Shown: piece by piece, positions 1-9,304 of the stretch | Numbering within the stretch: position 1 is the stretch's first letter | Layout of the letters: each line of letters starts with the position of its first letter | The notes under the pieces: generated by a model | Told to the model about the DNA's origin: nothing | The model's database searches: none | Seen by the model: the letters and a program-made list of their open reading frames with translations, nothing else | DNA from: Chryseobacterium sp. 3008163 | Lineage (GTDB): Bacteria; Bacteroidota; Bacteroidia; Flavobacteriales; Weeksellaceae | NCBI RefSeq assembly: GCF_003669035.1 | Contig: NZ_CP033070.1 | Location: 992,001-1,056,000, forward strand | Direction: 5' to 3' | Length of the DNA stretch: 64,000 nt | Position numbers and translations under genes: made by a program

Positions 1-2719
1 TTCCTTATATCTTATCAGTTCCGGTAACCAACCCGGTGGCAAGTACAAAATATCTTTATGGCTGGATCGACTTTAATAATGATGGAAAGTTTCAGGTGGG
101 AGAGGTTGCCACTACAACTTTTTCTGCAACAGGATCTACCAACCAAACGCTTACCTGGACCGGGGCTCAAACCGGAACTATAGCAGTGGGCGCACCAAAA
201 CTTTATATGAGGTTGAGACTTTCAGACAGATCGTTGAATGATTTTACGACAGCCGCTTCGGGGGTGCTCTGATTGATGAGAGGAGTGTAGGTTTTGGAGC
301 TACTTCTGCGGCTAATGCTGTGAATTTTCCTTCTGCATCTAATGGAGAAGTAGAAGATTATCAAATTGATGTTGTTAATACTTTTGATTACGGTGATGTA
401 CCGTCTAGTTTTGAGAATGATAAGGATGGTAATGCTTTACCTGGTTTGCATGCTCCTCTAATAGGATTTAGCATTGGAAGTCTTTTAGATGTGGAGAGCA
501 CACCTGCTTCCGTTACTTCACCTGCTGAAAATAATACATCAGGAGATAATGCTATTGGAATAGCTGATGAGGATGGTATGAATACAATGGGGAATATAGA
601 AAGAGGTTTACCATACATTATTACAGTACCTGTAAGTATTCCTTCCAACCTGACGGGAACAAAGTATTTGTACGGATGGTTAGACCTTAACAGTGATGGA
701 GTTTTTCAAGTGGGAGAAGCGGCTGCAGCTACAACAGCCAGTACTGCCAATACAACGATGACTTTAACATGGACGGCTGCCCAAACAGCTACAATCGTAA
801 ATGGAACCCTGACAGCTTATTTAAGGCTAAGGTTATCTAATTTAAGTTTAACTGATTTTACCACTGCCGCAAGCGGAGGAGCTTTAATCGATGAAAGAAG
901 TGTTGGTAATGGTGCTACTTCTGCAGTTGTTGCTACCAACGCACCCACCATTGCATTTGGAGAGGTTGAAGATTATCAGTTACCTGTTATTTCTACGATA
1001 AGGTATAATGATGTGATACAGGGAGGGGTGAGTATGATAGGAACTTCATGGTATTATAGTGTACCAGGTAATCCGACTGCGGCTTTAATACCAGATGTAG
1101 ATGGAGATGCTTCTACAACTTGGTCTACTTCGGGAGATTTAATTTTACCTGCAGGATCAACGATTGAAAAAGTACTTTTATCGGTAGAAAAAAATGGAGG
1201 CCCTAATTTCACTTCGGCAATGTTGAAAGTTCCAGGAGCAACAACTTACACTACTTTAACGCCTGCAACAAGTATTGCAGATAGAACTTCAGTTGGTGCA
1301 TATGCTCAAATGATATGGGATATTACTTCAATGGTACCCGCCAATGGCTATGTAAGCACAGCAGGAGGAGGTATAGGAGGTCGATATTTTCTTGCTAATC
1401 CAACTCCAGCACCAGTTAATATGGGAGGATGGTCTATGATTGTTGTTTACAAAAATGCTAATTCTAAATTTAGACAGATTGTTGTAACTGATGGTTGGCA
1501 AGGTGCATTTCCTGTAGAAACCCAAATTAACGGATTAAAAATTCCTGCTTCAGGTACAGTAAAGGCTGTGGTTGGAGTAACGGGAACTTATGGTGATAGA
1601 GGGTTTAGTGACTTGTTGAATTTTGGTCAGGTAGGAACTACTTTAACTTCGCTGAAAGATCCGATGACAGGAGTTACCAATGATGCATTAAACAGTTCTG
1701 TTGCATGGGCTGCCAACAATAATGTATCAACAGATGGAGGACCTGCTATATCCGGAAATTATACTGCCAGGAATCCTATTAGTGCAGGACATATTTATGG
1801 TGCATCTGAAGCATATGAGTTTGATGCTGATATTTTTGATGCAAATGGAGTATTAGCACCTTCTTCAACACCTATCAATGTGGTTCTGCAACAACAGTCT
1901 ACCGGAGGAGATGCTTTGGTAAGCGGGTCATATTTTATATCAGTAGACTTGGCAATCCCTCCTGTATTAACGAAAAGTTTACCTGTGAATACAATAGTAG
2001 ATGGCGGTATTACAAAATATATTTGGACAGTTACCAATACAGCATCTGATGCAGTATTGCAGACGATTAATTTTACTGACAATTTGCCAAGCAGTATCAA
2101 AGTTGCAGCAACGCCTAACGCATCAATCACAGGTGGAACAGGTGGTGTAATTACTGCTGCTCCCAATTCAGGAATAGTTACTATTTCAGGGCTGCAATTA
2201 AATCCGGGACAGAGTGCAACGATATCAGTGGATATCACTAATGTACTTGGGCAACTTAATGCATCATGTTCTGCAAATCCGTCTGCCTTTACAAACAGTT
2301 CTTCAAATATTACTGTACCTTCAGGTGGAATTCTAAATACCTCTACGATTACCCCACAATGTTTAATCGTTAATGCTGGAATTACATTTTGCTACAAACC
2401 TGGAATAACAACCGGAACAGCATTAGACAGCAAGGTTGGGATTACCTCTTTGAGCAGAGCAGGTGCTACAGATCCTGATAATTGGCCAATGGTTCGCAAG
2501 GGTGCCTGGTTGGTAGTGGAATCAAAAACCAAAGGATTTGTAGTCAACAGACTTCCTTTTGATGGCTCAGGAAATCCTATAGGAATTCCGGTTGCTGATT
2601 TTACAGAAGGAATGATGGTTTATGATACAGTAAACAACTGTCTAAAAATGTATACATCTACAGATGGTGGATTTTCATTCAGCTGGCAGTGTTTAAATAC
2701 ACAAACCTGTCCTGATTAA
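1..2719 (+). pseudogene. GEVED-repeat surface protein, 5' cut by window edge, one frameshift
   Basis: Large repetitive surface or secreted protein. The reading frame is already open at base 3 (PYILSVPV...), so the start lies outside the window. Two GEVED-type modules are visible (about 1-360 and 390-980); each has a Ca-binding-like loop (DFNNDGKF, DLNSDGVF), the string DFTTAASG, and a closing GEVEDYQ. A middle domain (1000-1950, with GGWSMIVVY) is followed by a DUF11-like beta domain (about 1960-2250) and a C-terminal module with GMMVYDT that recurs in the next gene. The frame breaks in the G5 run at 260-264: one added G restores DFTTAASGGALIDERS, which matches the second repeat exactly. Probably an adhesin; the exact ligand cannot be read. 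I infer an assembly error rather than true decay. Confidence 0.8.
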
Positions 2720-2729
2720 ATAATAACAA

Positions 2730-2783
2730 GAGCTTAATGCAAAAGTAATAGATGTTTTTCTATTGCTTTTGCGTAAGCTTTTT
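2730..2783 (+). terminator. strong hairpin terminator after the GEVED protein
   Basis: About 21 bp on each side pair (AGCTTAATGCAAAAGTAATAG against CTATTGCTTTTGCGTAAGCT, with G-T and one mismatch) around a short T-rich loop, followed by TTTTT. It separates the large surface protein from the small secreted gene at 2801. Confidence 0.75.
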
Positions 2784-2800
2784 AACTTAAAACTTACAAA

Positions 2801-3307
2801 ATGAATAAAATAATCTTAAGTATAACATTATTCTGTGCCATCTCTGTAAATGCTCAGGTGGCAATAGGAAAAGAAAGCGTGGCTAATCCTTCGGTATCAT
2901 TAGAATTTGCAACTACTGAAAATAGAGGGCTGGTTCTTCCTTATGTAGAAGATAACAGCGGGATTTCTGAAAACGGCACTATTATTTATGACACGGCAGA
3001 TCATAAAGTAAAATACCTTAAAGGCGGAAGTTGGTTTGACTTAAGTGTAGATACTACAGGAAATGCAGATCTGTCTTTACAAGCTACCAAGACTGAGAAA
3101 ACAGGAGCTAAGGTAAGTATTGGAACTCCTACTTCAACAGACGGTATTTTAGTTTTGGAAGACAATAACAAAGCGATGATTCTTCCTAAAGTGGCTAGTC
3201 CGCATTTGAATATTATCAATCCATCTGCAGGAATGATGGTATATGATATAACTGCACGTCAATTGGCGGTATTTAATGGGACTGTGTGGTCGTTCTGGAA
3301 ACCATAA
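2801..3307 (+). CDS. small secreted protein with two GMMVYDT-type modules
   Basis: Secreted protein of 168 residues with a signal peptide (MNKIILSITLFCAISVNAQ). It contains two copies of one module: residues about 40-82 (RGLVLPYVED...GTIIYDTADHKVKYLKGGSWFDL) and about 128-168 (KAMILPKVAS...GMMVYDITARQLAVFNGTVWSFW). The same module closes the large GEVED protein just upstream (GFVVNRLPF...GMMVYDTVNNCLKMY). Such modules are common at the ends of flavobacterial surface proteins; their biochemical role is unknown to me. It lies 81 bp downstream of the GEVED gene but behind a terminator, so it is probably transcribed separately. No catalytic residues are recognisable. Confidence 0.75.
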   Translation: MNKIILSITLFCAISVNAQVAIGKESVANPSVSLEFATTENRGLVLPYVEDNSGISENGTIIYDTADHKVKYLKGGSWFDLSVDTTGNADLSLQATKTEKTGAKVSIGTPTSTDGILVLEDNNKAMILPKVASPHLNIINPSAGMMVYDITARQLAVFNGTVWSFWKP

Positions 3308-3322
3308 TATTCAGACTGTCAA

Positions 3323-3399
3323 ATAAAATCTTCAACCTGGTATTAAAATTAGTAAGTTTTTTCATGTTTGGTAAAGCTGCCATGGTTGAAGTATTTTAT
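3323..3399. repeat. inverted repeat between surface gene and HTH gene
   Basis: ATAAAATCTTCAACCTGG at 3323 pairs with CCATGGTTGAAGTATTTTAT ending at 3399, with one-base bulges and a loop of about 40 bases. It could be a terminator-like structure for the 2801 gene or a regulatory RNA hairpin; the long loop and lack of a T-run make it weaker than the other terminators here. Confidence 0.45.
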
Positions 3400-3423
3400 G
3401 TTTATTCATTTAAATAATTGTAA

Positions 3424-3852
3424 ATGACTAGTAATTTTAAAGATATTCATTTGGGATTCTTAATTAAACATAAGGTGCAAGAATTAGAGATAGAAACTTC
3501 GCGTATTTGTAATTTTATTAAGTGCAGTGAAGAAGATGTTGAAACGATGTTCTTACAAAAAGATTTAAGTACAGACGTCTTATTAAAATGGAGTAAACTA
3601 CTGGAGTATGATTTTTTCAGGTTATATACTCAACATCTGATACTGTTTTCACCCCCTGGTAGAATACCATCTAATAAAAAGATTGTTTCCAATCTTCCAA
3701 AGTTCAAAAAAAATATTTATACAGGTGAGATAATCGATTTTATTTTAGAGTTAATAACTTCTGGTGAAAAGACAAAAAAAGAAATTATTAATGACTATAG
3801 GATTCCAAAAACCACACTTTACAAATGGATATCAAAATATAATAATAAATAA
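3424..3852 (+). CDS. small protein with two helix-turn-helix regions (transposase-OrfA-like C-terminus)
   Basis: A 142-residue protein. Residues about 8-70 (GFLIKHKVQELEIETSRI...LKWSKLLEYDFFRLYTQHL) look like an XRE-type HTH plus an amphipathic helix. Residues about 97-142 (IIDFILELITSGEKTKKEIINDYRIPKTTLYKWISKY) look like the HTH of IS3-type OrfA proteins. No DDE transposase partner and no terminal repeats are visible, so it is more likely a chromosomal DNA-binding protein of a type common in Chryseobacterium than an active IS. It precedes another HTH gene at 3923 and lies between surface-protein genes, which suggests a local regulator; that is inference. Confidence 0.6.
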   Translation: MTSNFKDIHLGFLIKHKVQELEIETSRICNFIKCSEEDVETMFLQKDLSTDVLLKWSKLLEYDFFRLYTQHLILFSPPGRIPSNKKIVSNLPKFKKNIYTGEIIDFILELITSGEKTKKEIINDYRIPKTTLYKWISKYNNK

Positions 3853-3922
3853 AAACCCCAAAATATCTGTAATTAAATTTAATATTCCAATAGATACATA
3901 AAACGCAGCTAAAAAAGGAGCC

Positions 3923-4255
3923 ATGAATAATTTACCTCCCAATTATAAACTTATTTATGAAGATATGATTGCTAAAAAATACGCTCATAAAAAAGCAGAT
4001 TGTTCAAGTATACTAAATAAGAGTACATTATCCGTAATGGATGTTATAAAAATAAACAAGATTATTTCTGATAATTCCGATGAAGCTACAGGCGTGTTTA
4101 ATCAGAAGTTACGATCATATGATAAATCTACTGTATTAGAAATTCTAGATTATCAAAAAATAAACAAATTAAATAATAAACAAGCGGCAATAAAATTTAA
4201 AACCAGCAGAAATACAATCAGTAAATGGAAAAAAATGTTTTCTGAAAAAAACTGA
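3923..4255 (+). CDS. small helix-turn-helix protein
   Basis: A 110-residue protein with a C-terminal HTH (about 78-108: KINKLNNKQAAIKFKTSRNTISKWKKMF) resembling the OrfA/helix-turn-helix 28 type. The N-terminal part (NYKLIYEDMIAKKYAHK) is a helical region of no recognised family. The gene lies 70 bp after the other HTH gene, in the same direction. A purine-rich AAGGAG lies only two bases before the ATG, too close for a typical Shine-Dalgarno site. No transposase, so a DNA-binding regulator is the best description; its target is unknown. Confidence 0.55.
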   Translation: MNNLPPNYKLIYEDMIAKKYAHKKADCSSILNKSTLSVMDVIKINKIISDNSDEATGVFNQKLRSYDKSTVLEILDYQKINKLNNKQAAIKFKTSRNTISKWKKMFSEKN

Positions 4256-4336
4256 TATTTTATAATTTTTAATCATTAAAACTTTTATTATGACTTAAAA
4301 TATATTTAAAAAAACATCAAATACACAAAAATCATT

Positions 4337-5020
4337 ATGAAGACAAAAATCTTATTTCTTATTGCGGAGATAATTTTCTCCTCATTTAAAAGTCAGGTGG
4401 GTATCAATACCCAAAAGCCAGAAGCAACTCTAGATGTAAATGGAGATGTTAGAATACAAAAAGTAAACCCTTTGCCTGCTTCAGAATCTGTAAATAAAAT
4501 TTTGGCACTTGGTGACAATAACATTATACATCAAATAAATGCAGATGATATTCTGCTTAATGGCAGTAACGCTATTGTAAAAGGTATTGGTGGTACAGGA
4601 TTTAGCCTGTTATCAATAAGTTTATTAAATGGATGGCTGCAAGTCTCCTTTCCGACATTAGAAATTGATGAAGGAAACAATTACGATACAGCTCAACAAG
4701 AATTTATAGCTCCAAATACAGGAGTTTATAATGTTTATTTTTTCATAGAAATGGCCTCTCTCCTTTCTGTATCTACTACAGGTATTGGCATTTTTAAAAT
4801 AGATGGTATTTCCGGTATTCGAACATTGTTATCAGAAGAATCATTTACAAATATCAGTGTTCTGGGCATAGGAGTCTCTCCTCCAACCAGATCAACCCAA
4901 ACAATAGTTAAGCTCAATAAGGGCGATAAAATAAGCTTTGGAATGAGAGGAATTCCGCTGGCTAGTATTGGTTTATTGACGAACTCTAACGCTCAGTTCT
5001 CAATTTTACGAGTAAAATAA
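4337..5020 (+). CDS. secreted protein with C1q/TNF-like jelly-roll domain
   Basis: A 227-residue protein with a short signal peptide (MKTKILFLIAEIIFSSFKSQ). The next stretch (VGINTQKPEATLDVNGDVRIQ) is the typical head of flavobacterial surface proteins and phage-tail-like fibres. The C-terminal about 130 residues have the pattern of a C1q-like fold: YDTAQQEFIAPNTGVYNVYFFI and later TIVKLNKGDKISFGM. C1q-type domains usually form trimers and bind ligands at the cell surface. It is followed by a clear terminator. It may form a surface-protein group with the genes at 1-3307; no catalytic site is seen. Confidence 0.7.
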   Translation: MKTKILFLIAEIIFSSFKSQVGINTQKPEATLDVNGDVRIQKVNPLPASESVNKILALGDNNIIHQINADDILLNGSNAIVKGIGGTGFSLLSISLLNGWLQVSFPTLEIDEGNNYDTAQQEFIAPNTGVYNVYFFIEMASLLSVSTTGIGIFKIDGISGIRTLLSEESFTNISVLGIGVSPPTRSTQTIVKLNKGDKISFGMRGIPLASIGLLTNSNAQFSILRVK

Positions 5021-5056
5021 TTACGCTTATAAGGGTAATAAAAGTTTTAAAATGAT

Positions 5057-5098
5057 GCAGAATTTTTTATTATAGTTAATAAAAAATTCTGCATTTTT
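5057..5098 (+). terminator. rho-independent terminator after C1q-like gene
   Basis: GCAGAATTTTTTA pairs with TAAAAAATTCTGC (13 bp) around a 10-base loop, followed by ATTTTTAT. Confidence 0.8.
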
Positions 5099-5188
5099 AT
5101 TTATGAAAAATGAAAATGAAAAATGAGAAAAATTTCTATTCTTATTGCAAATTATAATAATGGATATGCAAATACCATTTTTGTTTAA

Positions 5189-5347
5189 CCATTCTGTCTC
5201 GCCCATACGGTATCTTTGGCCCATATCGTAATGATTGGCAAGGTAGATAAAGAATTTTCGCACATTCATCCGGTATCAGCCAACCGTTTCCCGATTTTTG
5301 CACGAACACATATTGAAAAAGCGGGCGTTTACAGAATGTGGGTGTAA
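5189..5347 (+). pseudogene. 3' remnant of a secreted metal-associated protein (AHIVMIG...HIHP...YRMWV)
   Basis: An open stretch without a start codon, bounded by an in-frame TAA at 5186-5188 and ending at 5345-5347. It reads ...AHIVMIGKVDKEFSHIHPVSANRFPIF...EKAGVYRMWV. This pattern (AHxVMI, HIHP, hypothetical T/S-x-KxGxYRMWVQF) is familiar from the C-terminal domain of small periplasmic proteins often found near copper or heavy-metal resistance genes. The usual continuation after MWV is missing. I infer a decayed gene end in an accessory region; family assignment is tentative. Confidence 0.45.
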
Positions 5348-5463
5348 TTTAAATCATTTTCTGGAATTTTACTACAAAATAGAAATGACACATCAATACC
5401 CAAGGTCATTAGTTACAACAGATTTAATAGTAAAATCTGAGCCGAGTAATCCGGATAAAATTA

Positions 5464-5490
5464 ACCCTGCGCCCTGTCATAGGGTTTTTC
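5464..5490 (+). terminator. short hairpin terminator
   Basis: ACCCTGCGCCCTGTCATAGGGT folds into a short hairpin (ACCCT with AGGGT) followed by TTTTTC. The stretch 5348-5460 between it and the remnant gene has no supportable gene. Confidence 0.4.
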
Positions 5491-5545
5491 TTTAAATTTC
5501 TATATTATTTATTAAGGGTAACTTTACAACAAAGTATAATAAATC

Positions 5546-6523
5546 ATGACAAATCTTAAAAAGATACTATTCGTTACAACCATACCCCTATTAGTTTTCA
5601 GCTGCAATACTGAAACCAAAAAGCAAGAAAAAGAAGAAAATCAAACAGAACAAAAAGCTGCTGAAAATAATAATTTTGAAGGAAATTATGTGAACAATTC
5701 TTACAACCAAAGAAAGGAAGGATACGATTGGGTTGCTGTTATTGTGAGTAAAGAAAGCGATAATCAATTAAAAATAGCAGTTCGTTCAAGAGCAGACAAA
5801 AAGAAACCGACTTGCACCTTTGACGTTATTGCCCAAAAATTTGATGAAAATACCTACACATCGGTTGTTCAAGATAAAAAGGTAATGTTTCGTTTCAGCG
5901 AAAATGGTATTGCCATCGAAACCGAGAAAAAAAAAGACAGTGGCATCCTCAATTTTTATTGTTCTGGCGGAGCGAGTATTGCAGATACTTATACCAAAAT
6001 AAATGGGCCGTTGGATGAAACTCAAATTGATAAAACAAAGTTCAGCAAAGTTTTAAATTTACAAGATGTTGGCTTTAATATTTCGTCTACTGAAAAAAAT
6101 GGAGCAACACAACTCAGTATCTCTACTTTCGGACTTCCAAATGATTTTAACGAAACCCTAAACATTAACAACCAAATAGTTATAAATGCAGAAGTAGATG
6201 ATTTAGACGCCGACAGTTCACCAGAATTGGTCGTTTTTACCAAAGATAGCAGTAATAAAGAAAACGTATATGCCTATTCTGTAAACAACAAAAAATCCAT
6301 GAGCTCTGTATATTTCCAACCAACTGTGGAAAATAATAAAATTAACGTTGGTTATAAGGGGCAAGATAGATTTACATTGATGGAAGGTAATTTAGTTCAA
6401 CGTTTTCCAGTTTTTGAAAACAATGTGGAAACCAAAAAAATAAGACAAGTAGCCTACAAACTTTTAAAGGGAGAAGCTTCAAAAAAGTTTGAGGTGAACA
6501 AACAAACTGAATACGAAAAATAA
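5546..6523 (+). CDS. lipoprotein with C-terminal PliI-like lysozyme-inhibitor domain
   Basis: A 325-residue lipoprotein: the signal peptide ends in LLVFSC (lipobox, Cys about residue 20), then a Lys/Glu-rich linker. Residues about 45-155 (FEGNYVNNSYNQRKEGYDWVAVIVS...CSGGASIADTY) form a lipocalin/DUF-like beta domain. Residues about 195-300 match the PliI pattern of periplasmic inhibitors of I-type lysozyme: VDDLDADSSPELVVFT, then GYKGQDRFTLMEGNLVQRFPVF. PliI proteins protect bacteria against invertebrate-type lysozyme. The N-terminal extra domain is unusual. Monocistronic by context. Family recognition is by eye; the exact inhibitory loop was not confirmed. Confidence 0.6.
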   Translation: MTNLKKILFVTTIPLLVFSCNTETKKQEKEENQTEQKAAENNNFEGNYVNNSYNQRKEGYDWVAVIVSKESDNQLKIAVRSRADKKKPTCTFDVIAQKFDENTYTSVVQDKKVMFRFSENGIAIETEKKKDSGILNFYCSGGASIADTYTKINGPLDETQIDKTKFSKVLNLQDVGFNISSTEKNGATQLSISTFGLPNDFNETLNINNQIVINAEVDDLDADSSPELVVFTKDSSNKENVYAYSVNNKKSMSSVYFQPTVENNKINVGYKGQDRFTLMEGNLVQRFPVFENNVETKKIRQVAYKLLKGEASKKFEVNKQTEYEK

Positions 6524-6607
6524 AAACTCGGCTTTTGTGACTTGATTTGAATACATTAAATGAGAAGCTTCAAAACAGTTATCGATAATTCTTAAAAACA
6601 GAAAAAT

Positions 6608-7336
6608 TTGAAAACGGAAAGAAAAACATATTTAATTTTTGGAATAAGTAAAGGTCTCGGAAAAGCAATTACTAAAAACTTACCTAATGAAAATGATGAA
6701 GTATTTGGAATTTCAAGAAGTAAGCCTAATTATTTAAATGAAAAATCGAATGTAACGTGGATTAGCACAGACTTGTCAAATCCGAAAAATTCGTCGGAAA
6801 TTATAAAAGCAAATATAGGGAATAGAAAAATTGATTATTTCATATACAATGTTGGAATATGGGAAAGTAATGCTTTTACAGAAAAATATAGTTTTGAAGA
6901 AAATTCTGAATTAGAAATAGCCAATATGATCAATACAAACATCACCTCTTGTATTTTGAATATCAAATCAGTAATTAAAAATTTAAAACAATCTGAAAAT
7001 GCCAAGATCATTTTAATTGGCTCAACTTGGGGATTAGATAATCACAATGGAAAAGAAGTTACTTTTTCTGCTACAAAGTTTGCATTGAGGGGTATAGTAC
7101 ATTCATTAAGAGAAAATCTTCGTGAATATAAAATTGGAGTTTCAATAGTAAACTTAGGATACTTAGCAACCGAATTTGAAAATGATGAAAATATCGAAAC
7201 GGTAATAGAACAAACAGAAGGAAAACTAATTCCTTTACAAGACGTTATTAATGCTTTGAAATTTATCATATCAACTTCTAACGCTAGCTGTGTAAAGGAA
7301 ATCAATATGCCCGCAATGAATGATTTTAATTTATAG
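6608..7336 (+). CDS. short-chain dehydrogenase/reductase-like protein lacking the catalytic Tyr
   Basis: A 242-residue Rossmann-fold protein of the SDR family. The nucleotide-binding motif is GISKGLG, the NNAG-equivalent is YNVG, and Ser139 sits in IILIGSTWG. The catalytic motif YxxxK reads FSATK: Phe153 replaces the Tyr, while Lys157 is kept. The classical SDR mechanism needs that Tyr, so the protein may bind NAD(P) without normal dehydrogenase activity. The start is TTG at 6608 because no ATG gives the full Rossmann motif. The gene is very AT-rich and sits in a stretch with gene remnants, suggesting acquired DNA. The codon TTT at 7064-7066 is the deciding one. Confidence 0.65.
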   Translation: MKTERKTYLIFGISKGLGKAITKNLPNENDEVFGISRSKPNYLNEKSNVTWISTDLSNPKNSSEIIKANIGNRKIDYFIYNVGIWESNAFTEKYSFEENSELEIANMINTNITSCILNIKSVIKNLKQSENAKIILIGSTWGLDNHNGKEVTFSATKFALRGIVHSLRENLREYKIGVSIVNLGYLATEFENDENIETVIEQTEGKLIPLQDVINALKFIISTSNASCVKEINMPAMNDFNL

Positions 7337-7544
7337 AAATGACTACCAATAACTCGTTTCAAATTCAATAACAGTAATTCGATTGAACTTTTATAGTAAT
7401 ATTTTGGCTTTTGTGTTTCGATTTTTTCATCATCGTAAACTCCGAAATAATATAACAAATCCGTAAACCTTACAAAACAAACAAGAAATAGAGCAAGACA
7501 CAAACTAGCGCAAATGCGGAATTTTGTATCATCAATTTAAAACG

Positions 7545-7869
7545 ATGAAAACAAACCGTAAAATGGAATAATGTATGGCTCTTGTTTCTATCACAGGCAC
7601 TGTTCCAAACCGCATCCATATTAGTAATCATCTTATCGGGTGTAGTTGACCTGCAAATGACAGATGATAAAAACCTATCAACACTACCTATTGCTATGAT
7701 TATCGTGGGAACTGCAAGTATGATGATACCTGCATCAATTATCCTTAAAAAACTTGGTCAGCGCAAAGGCTTTATGCTAGGTACGGTGTTAGGTGTTTTG
7801 TCGGGATTGGTATCCTGGTATGGAATAATCCAACATTCATTTTGGGTATTCTCCATCGGCAATATGTGA
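7545..7869 (+). pseudogene. truncated MFS-type transporter remnant
   Basis: An open stretch reads WLLFLSQALFQTASILVIILSG...TLPIAMIIVGTASMMIPASIILKKLGQRKGFMLG, the first two to three transmembrane helices and the first loop (KKLGQRKG) of a major-facilitator transporter. It ends at a TGA at 7867-7869 after SFWVFSIGNM; MFS proteins are about 400 residues. The likely ATG at 7545 is in another frame, so there is also a frame change near 7568. The DNA after 7869 shows no continuation in any frame. Unlike the other frameshifted genes here this one is truly truncated. Confidence 0.6.
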
Positions 7870-7951
7870 AATCTGGCAGAAAAGCTGTTCATTAAACAGA
7901 GTCGTATCATTTTTAAAGAACCTCATCAAACCTCAATCAAAAGAAATTGCT

Positions 7952-7959
7952 TAGTTTTG
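7952..7959 (+). promoter_or_regulatory. TAnnTTTG-type promoter element
   Basis: TAGTTTTG matches the Bacteroidota -7 consensus TAnnTTTG and lies about 110 bp before the AraC-type gene at 8072. By pattern only. Confidence 0.3.
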
Positions 7960-8071
7960 CGAAGTTTAAAACAAAAAAAAACTATTAGTATAAATATAAA
8001 TTCGTTTTTATCAATTCGTATGAAAGAGCTATATTTAAACGATAATATTCCAAAATAACTTTCATAAAAAA

Positions 8072-9213
8072 TTGATTTATACAACACTTTTAAATATTGC
8101 AATTTTCCAGGGAATCATCTTAGGCTTAGTCATTTTAAAATCTTCCCTATTCAATAGTAAATCAAATAAATATTTAGCCTACTTACTATTTACACTTTCA
8201 ATTAAATTACTGACTCATGTTTTTGAGATTCAACAGGTATTCACCTCCTACCCTCTTCTACGTTTTATAAACAACATCGAGTGGGTATTTCTAATACCTA
8301 CTTTCCTATTCTTATTTATTAAAAACAGGACTGATACCACTGGAAAAAGCAAACTAAAAAACTATTGGTATTTTATTCCATTTGCCTATTCCGCTGTCCT
8401 TAACATTATAAATGATCTTGATTATGTTGCTGGGATTTATACTATTCCTGAGTCAGGCATCGCTGTAATCAGCATACTTGGTTTGATTCATCTTGCTTTA
8501 GCCGTTACATTTATCCCATTTTTGCCTATTTACTCTTATTTCATGATAAAACATTTAAAAGATTCACAGGAAAAAAATGGATAATTACCTTACTTACCTT
8601 TGTTTCTTTATTGTTGTTTGTTTGGCTTATTACCGCTCTAGCGGGTTTACTTTTAAACTATGACATTTCTTCTACTATGAGTGTATTGGCTTTATGCGCA
8701 ACATTCGTCATTCATTGGATTGCTTATATTGGTATTTACAAATATAAATTGGCCAAAAATAAAGAGGCTATCTACAATTTTTTAAATAATGATTCAGCTA
8801 TTCCGTATCCCAATCTGCAAATTGTAGAAAATAGTACACCACAAGAATATAAAGAATCTATCTCTATAACGGCAGATAATCTTTATTTTCAAAAACTAGA
8901 GCTTCTTTGCAAAGATCAGCACATCTATACCGACAGTACATTAAACAGAGAAAAAGTAGCTGAAAAATTAGGCATAAGTGCAGGATATGTTTCACAAATT
9001 GTAAACACGATAACAGGAGACAATTTTGCCCATTATATCAATCAATATCGCGTGGAAGCTGTCAAAGAAATGATATCAGATCCGGAATATGAAAACTATA
9101 CTTTGTTGACAATGGGATTAGAATCTGGATTTACATCAAAAACGACTTTTTACAATGCCTTTAAAAAAGTTACCGGTCAAACACCCAATGAATATAAAAA
9201 CACCACCAAATAA
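8072..9213 (+). pseudogene. AraC-family regulator with seven-helix membrane N-terminus, frameshifted
   Basis: About 380 residues once repaired. The N-terminal half consists of about seven hydrophobic segments (GIILGLVILKSSLF, WVFLIPTFLFLFI, SILGLIHLALAVTFIPFLPI, LLLFVWLITALAGLLL, VLALCATFVIHWIAYIGIY). The C-terminal 100 residues are a double HTH of the AraC type (REKVAEKLGISAGYVSQIVN and LLTMGLESGFTSKTTFYNAFKKVTGQTPNEYK). The frame breaks in the A7 run at 8571-8577; adding one A gives DSQEKKWIITLLTF and joins both halves. No ATG fits, so TTG at 8072 is taken as start. Such proteins are thought to sense a signal at the membrane; the target is unknown, perhaps the gene at 9305. Confidence 0.75.
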
Positions 9214-9304
9214 GTACCATTTTCTCCAGTTTTAAGCTTTTGAAACCCGTTCTAATTTGAATTATTTGAGTTTTGCACTTAAAATAATTCAAATTAACTT
9301 TTTT

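Noticed and set aside
3424..4255. A possible IS3-type insertion sequence (two OrfA-like HTH genes)
   Set aside because: No DDE transposase gene, no terminal inverted repeats and no target duplication are seen; the two proteins look like chromosomal DNA-binding proteins.
5298..5495. A 65-residue open frame on the plus strand
   Set aside because: It overlaps the metal-type remnant in another frame, has no protein-like pattern and ends inside a terminator hairpin.
7042..7503. A long minus-strand open frame overlapping the SDR gene end
   Set aside because: It is antisense to the SDR coding region and has no recognisable domain; a shadow of AT-rich coding DNA.
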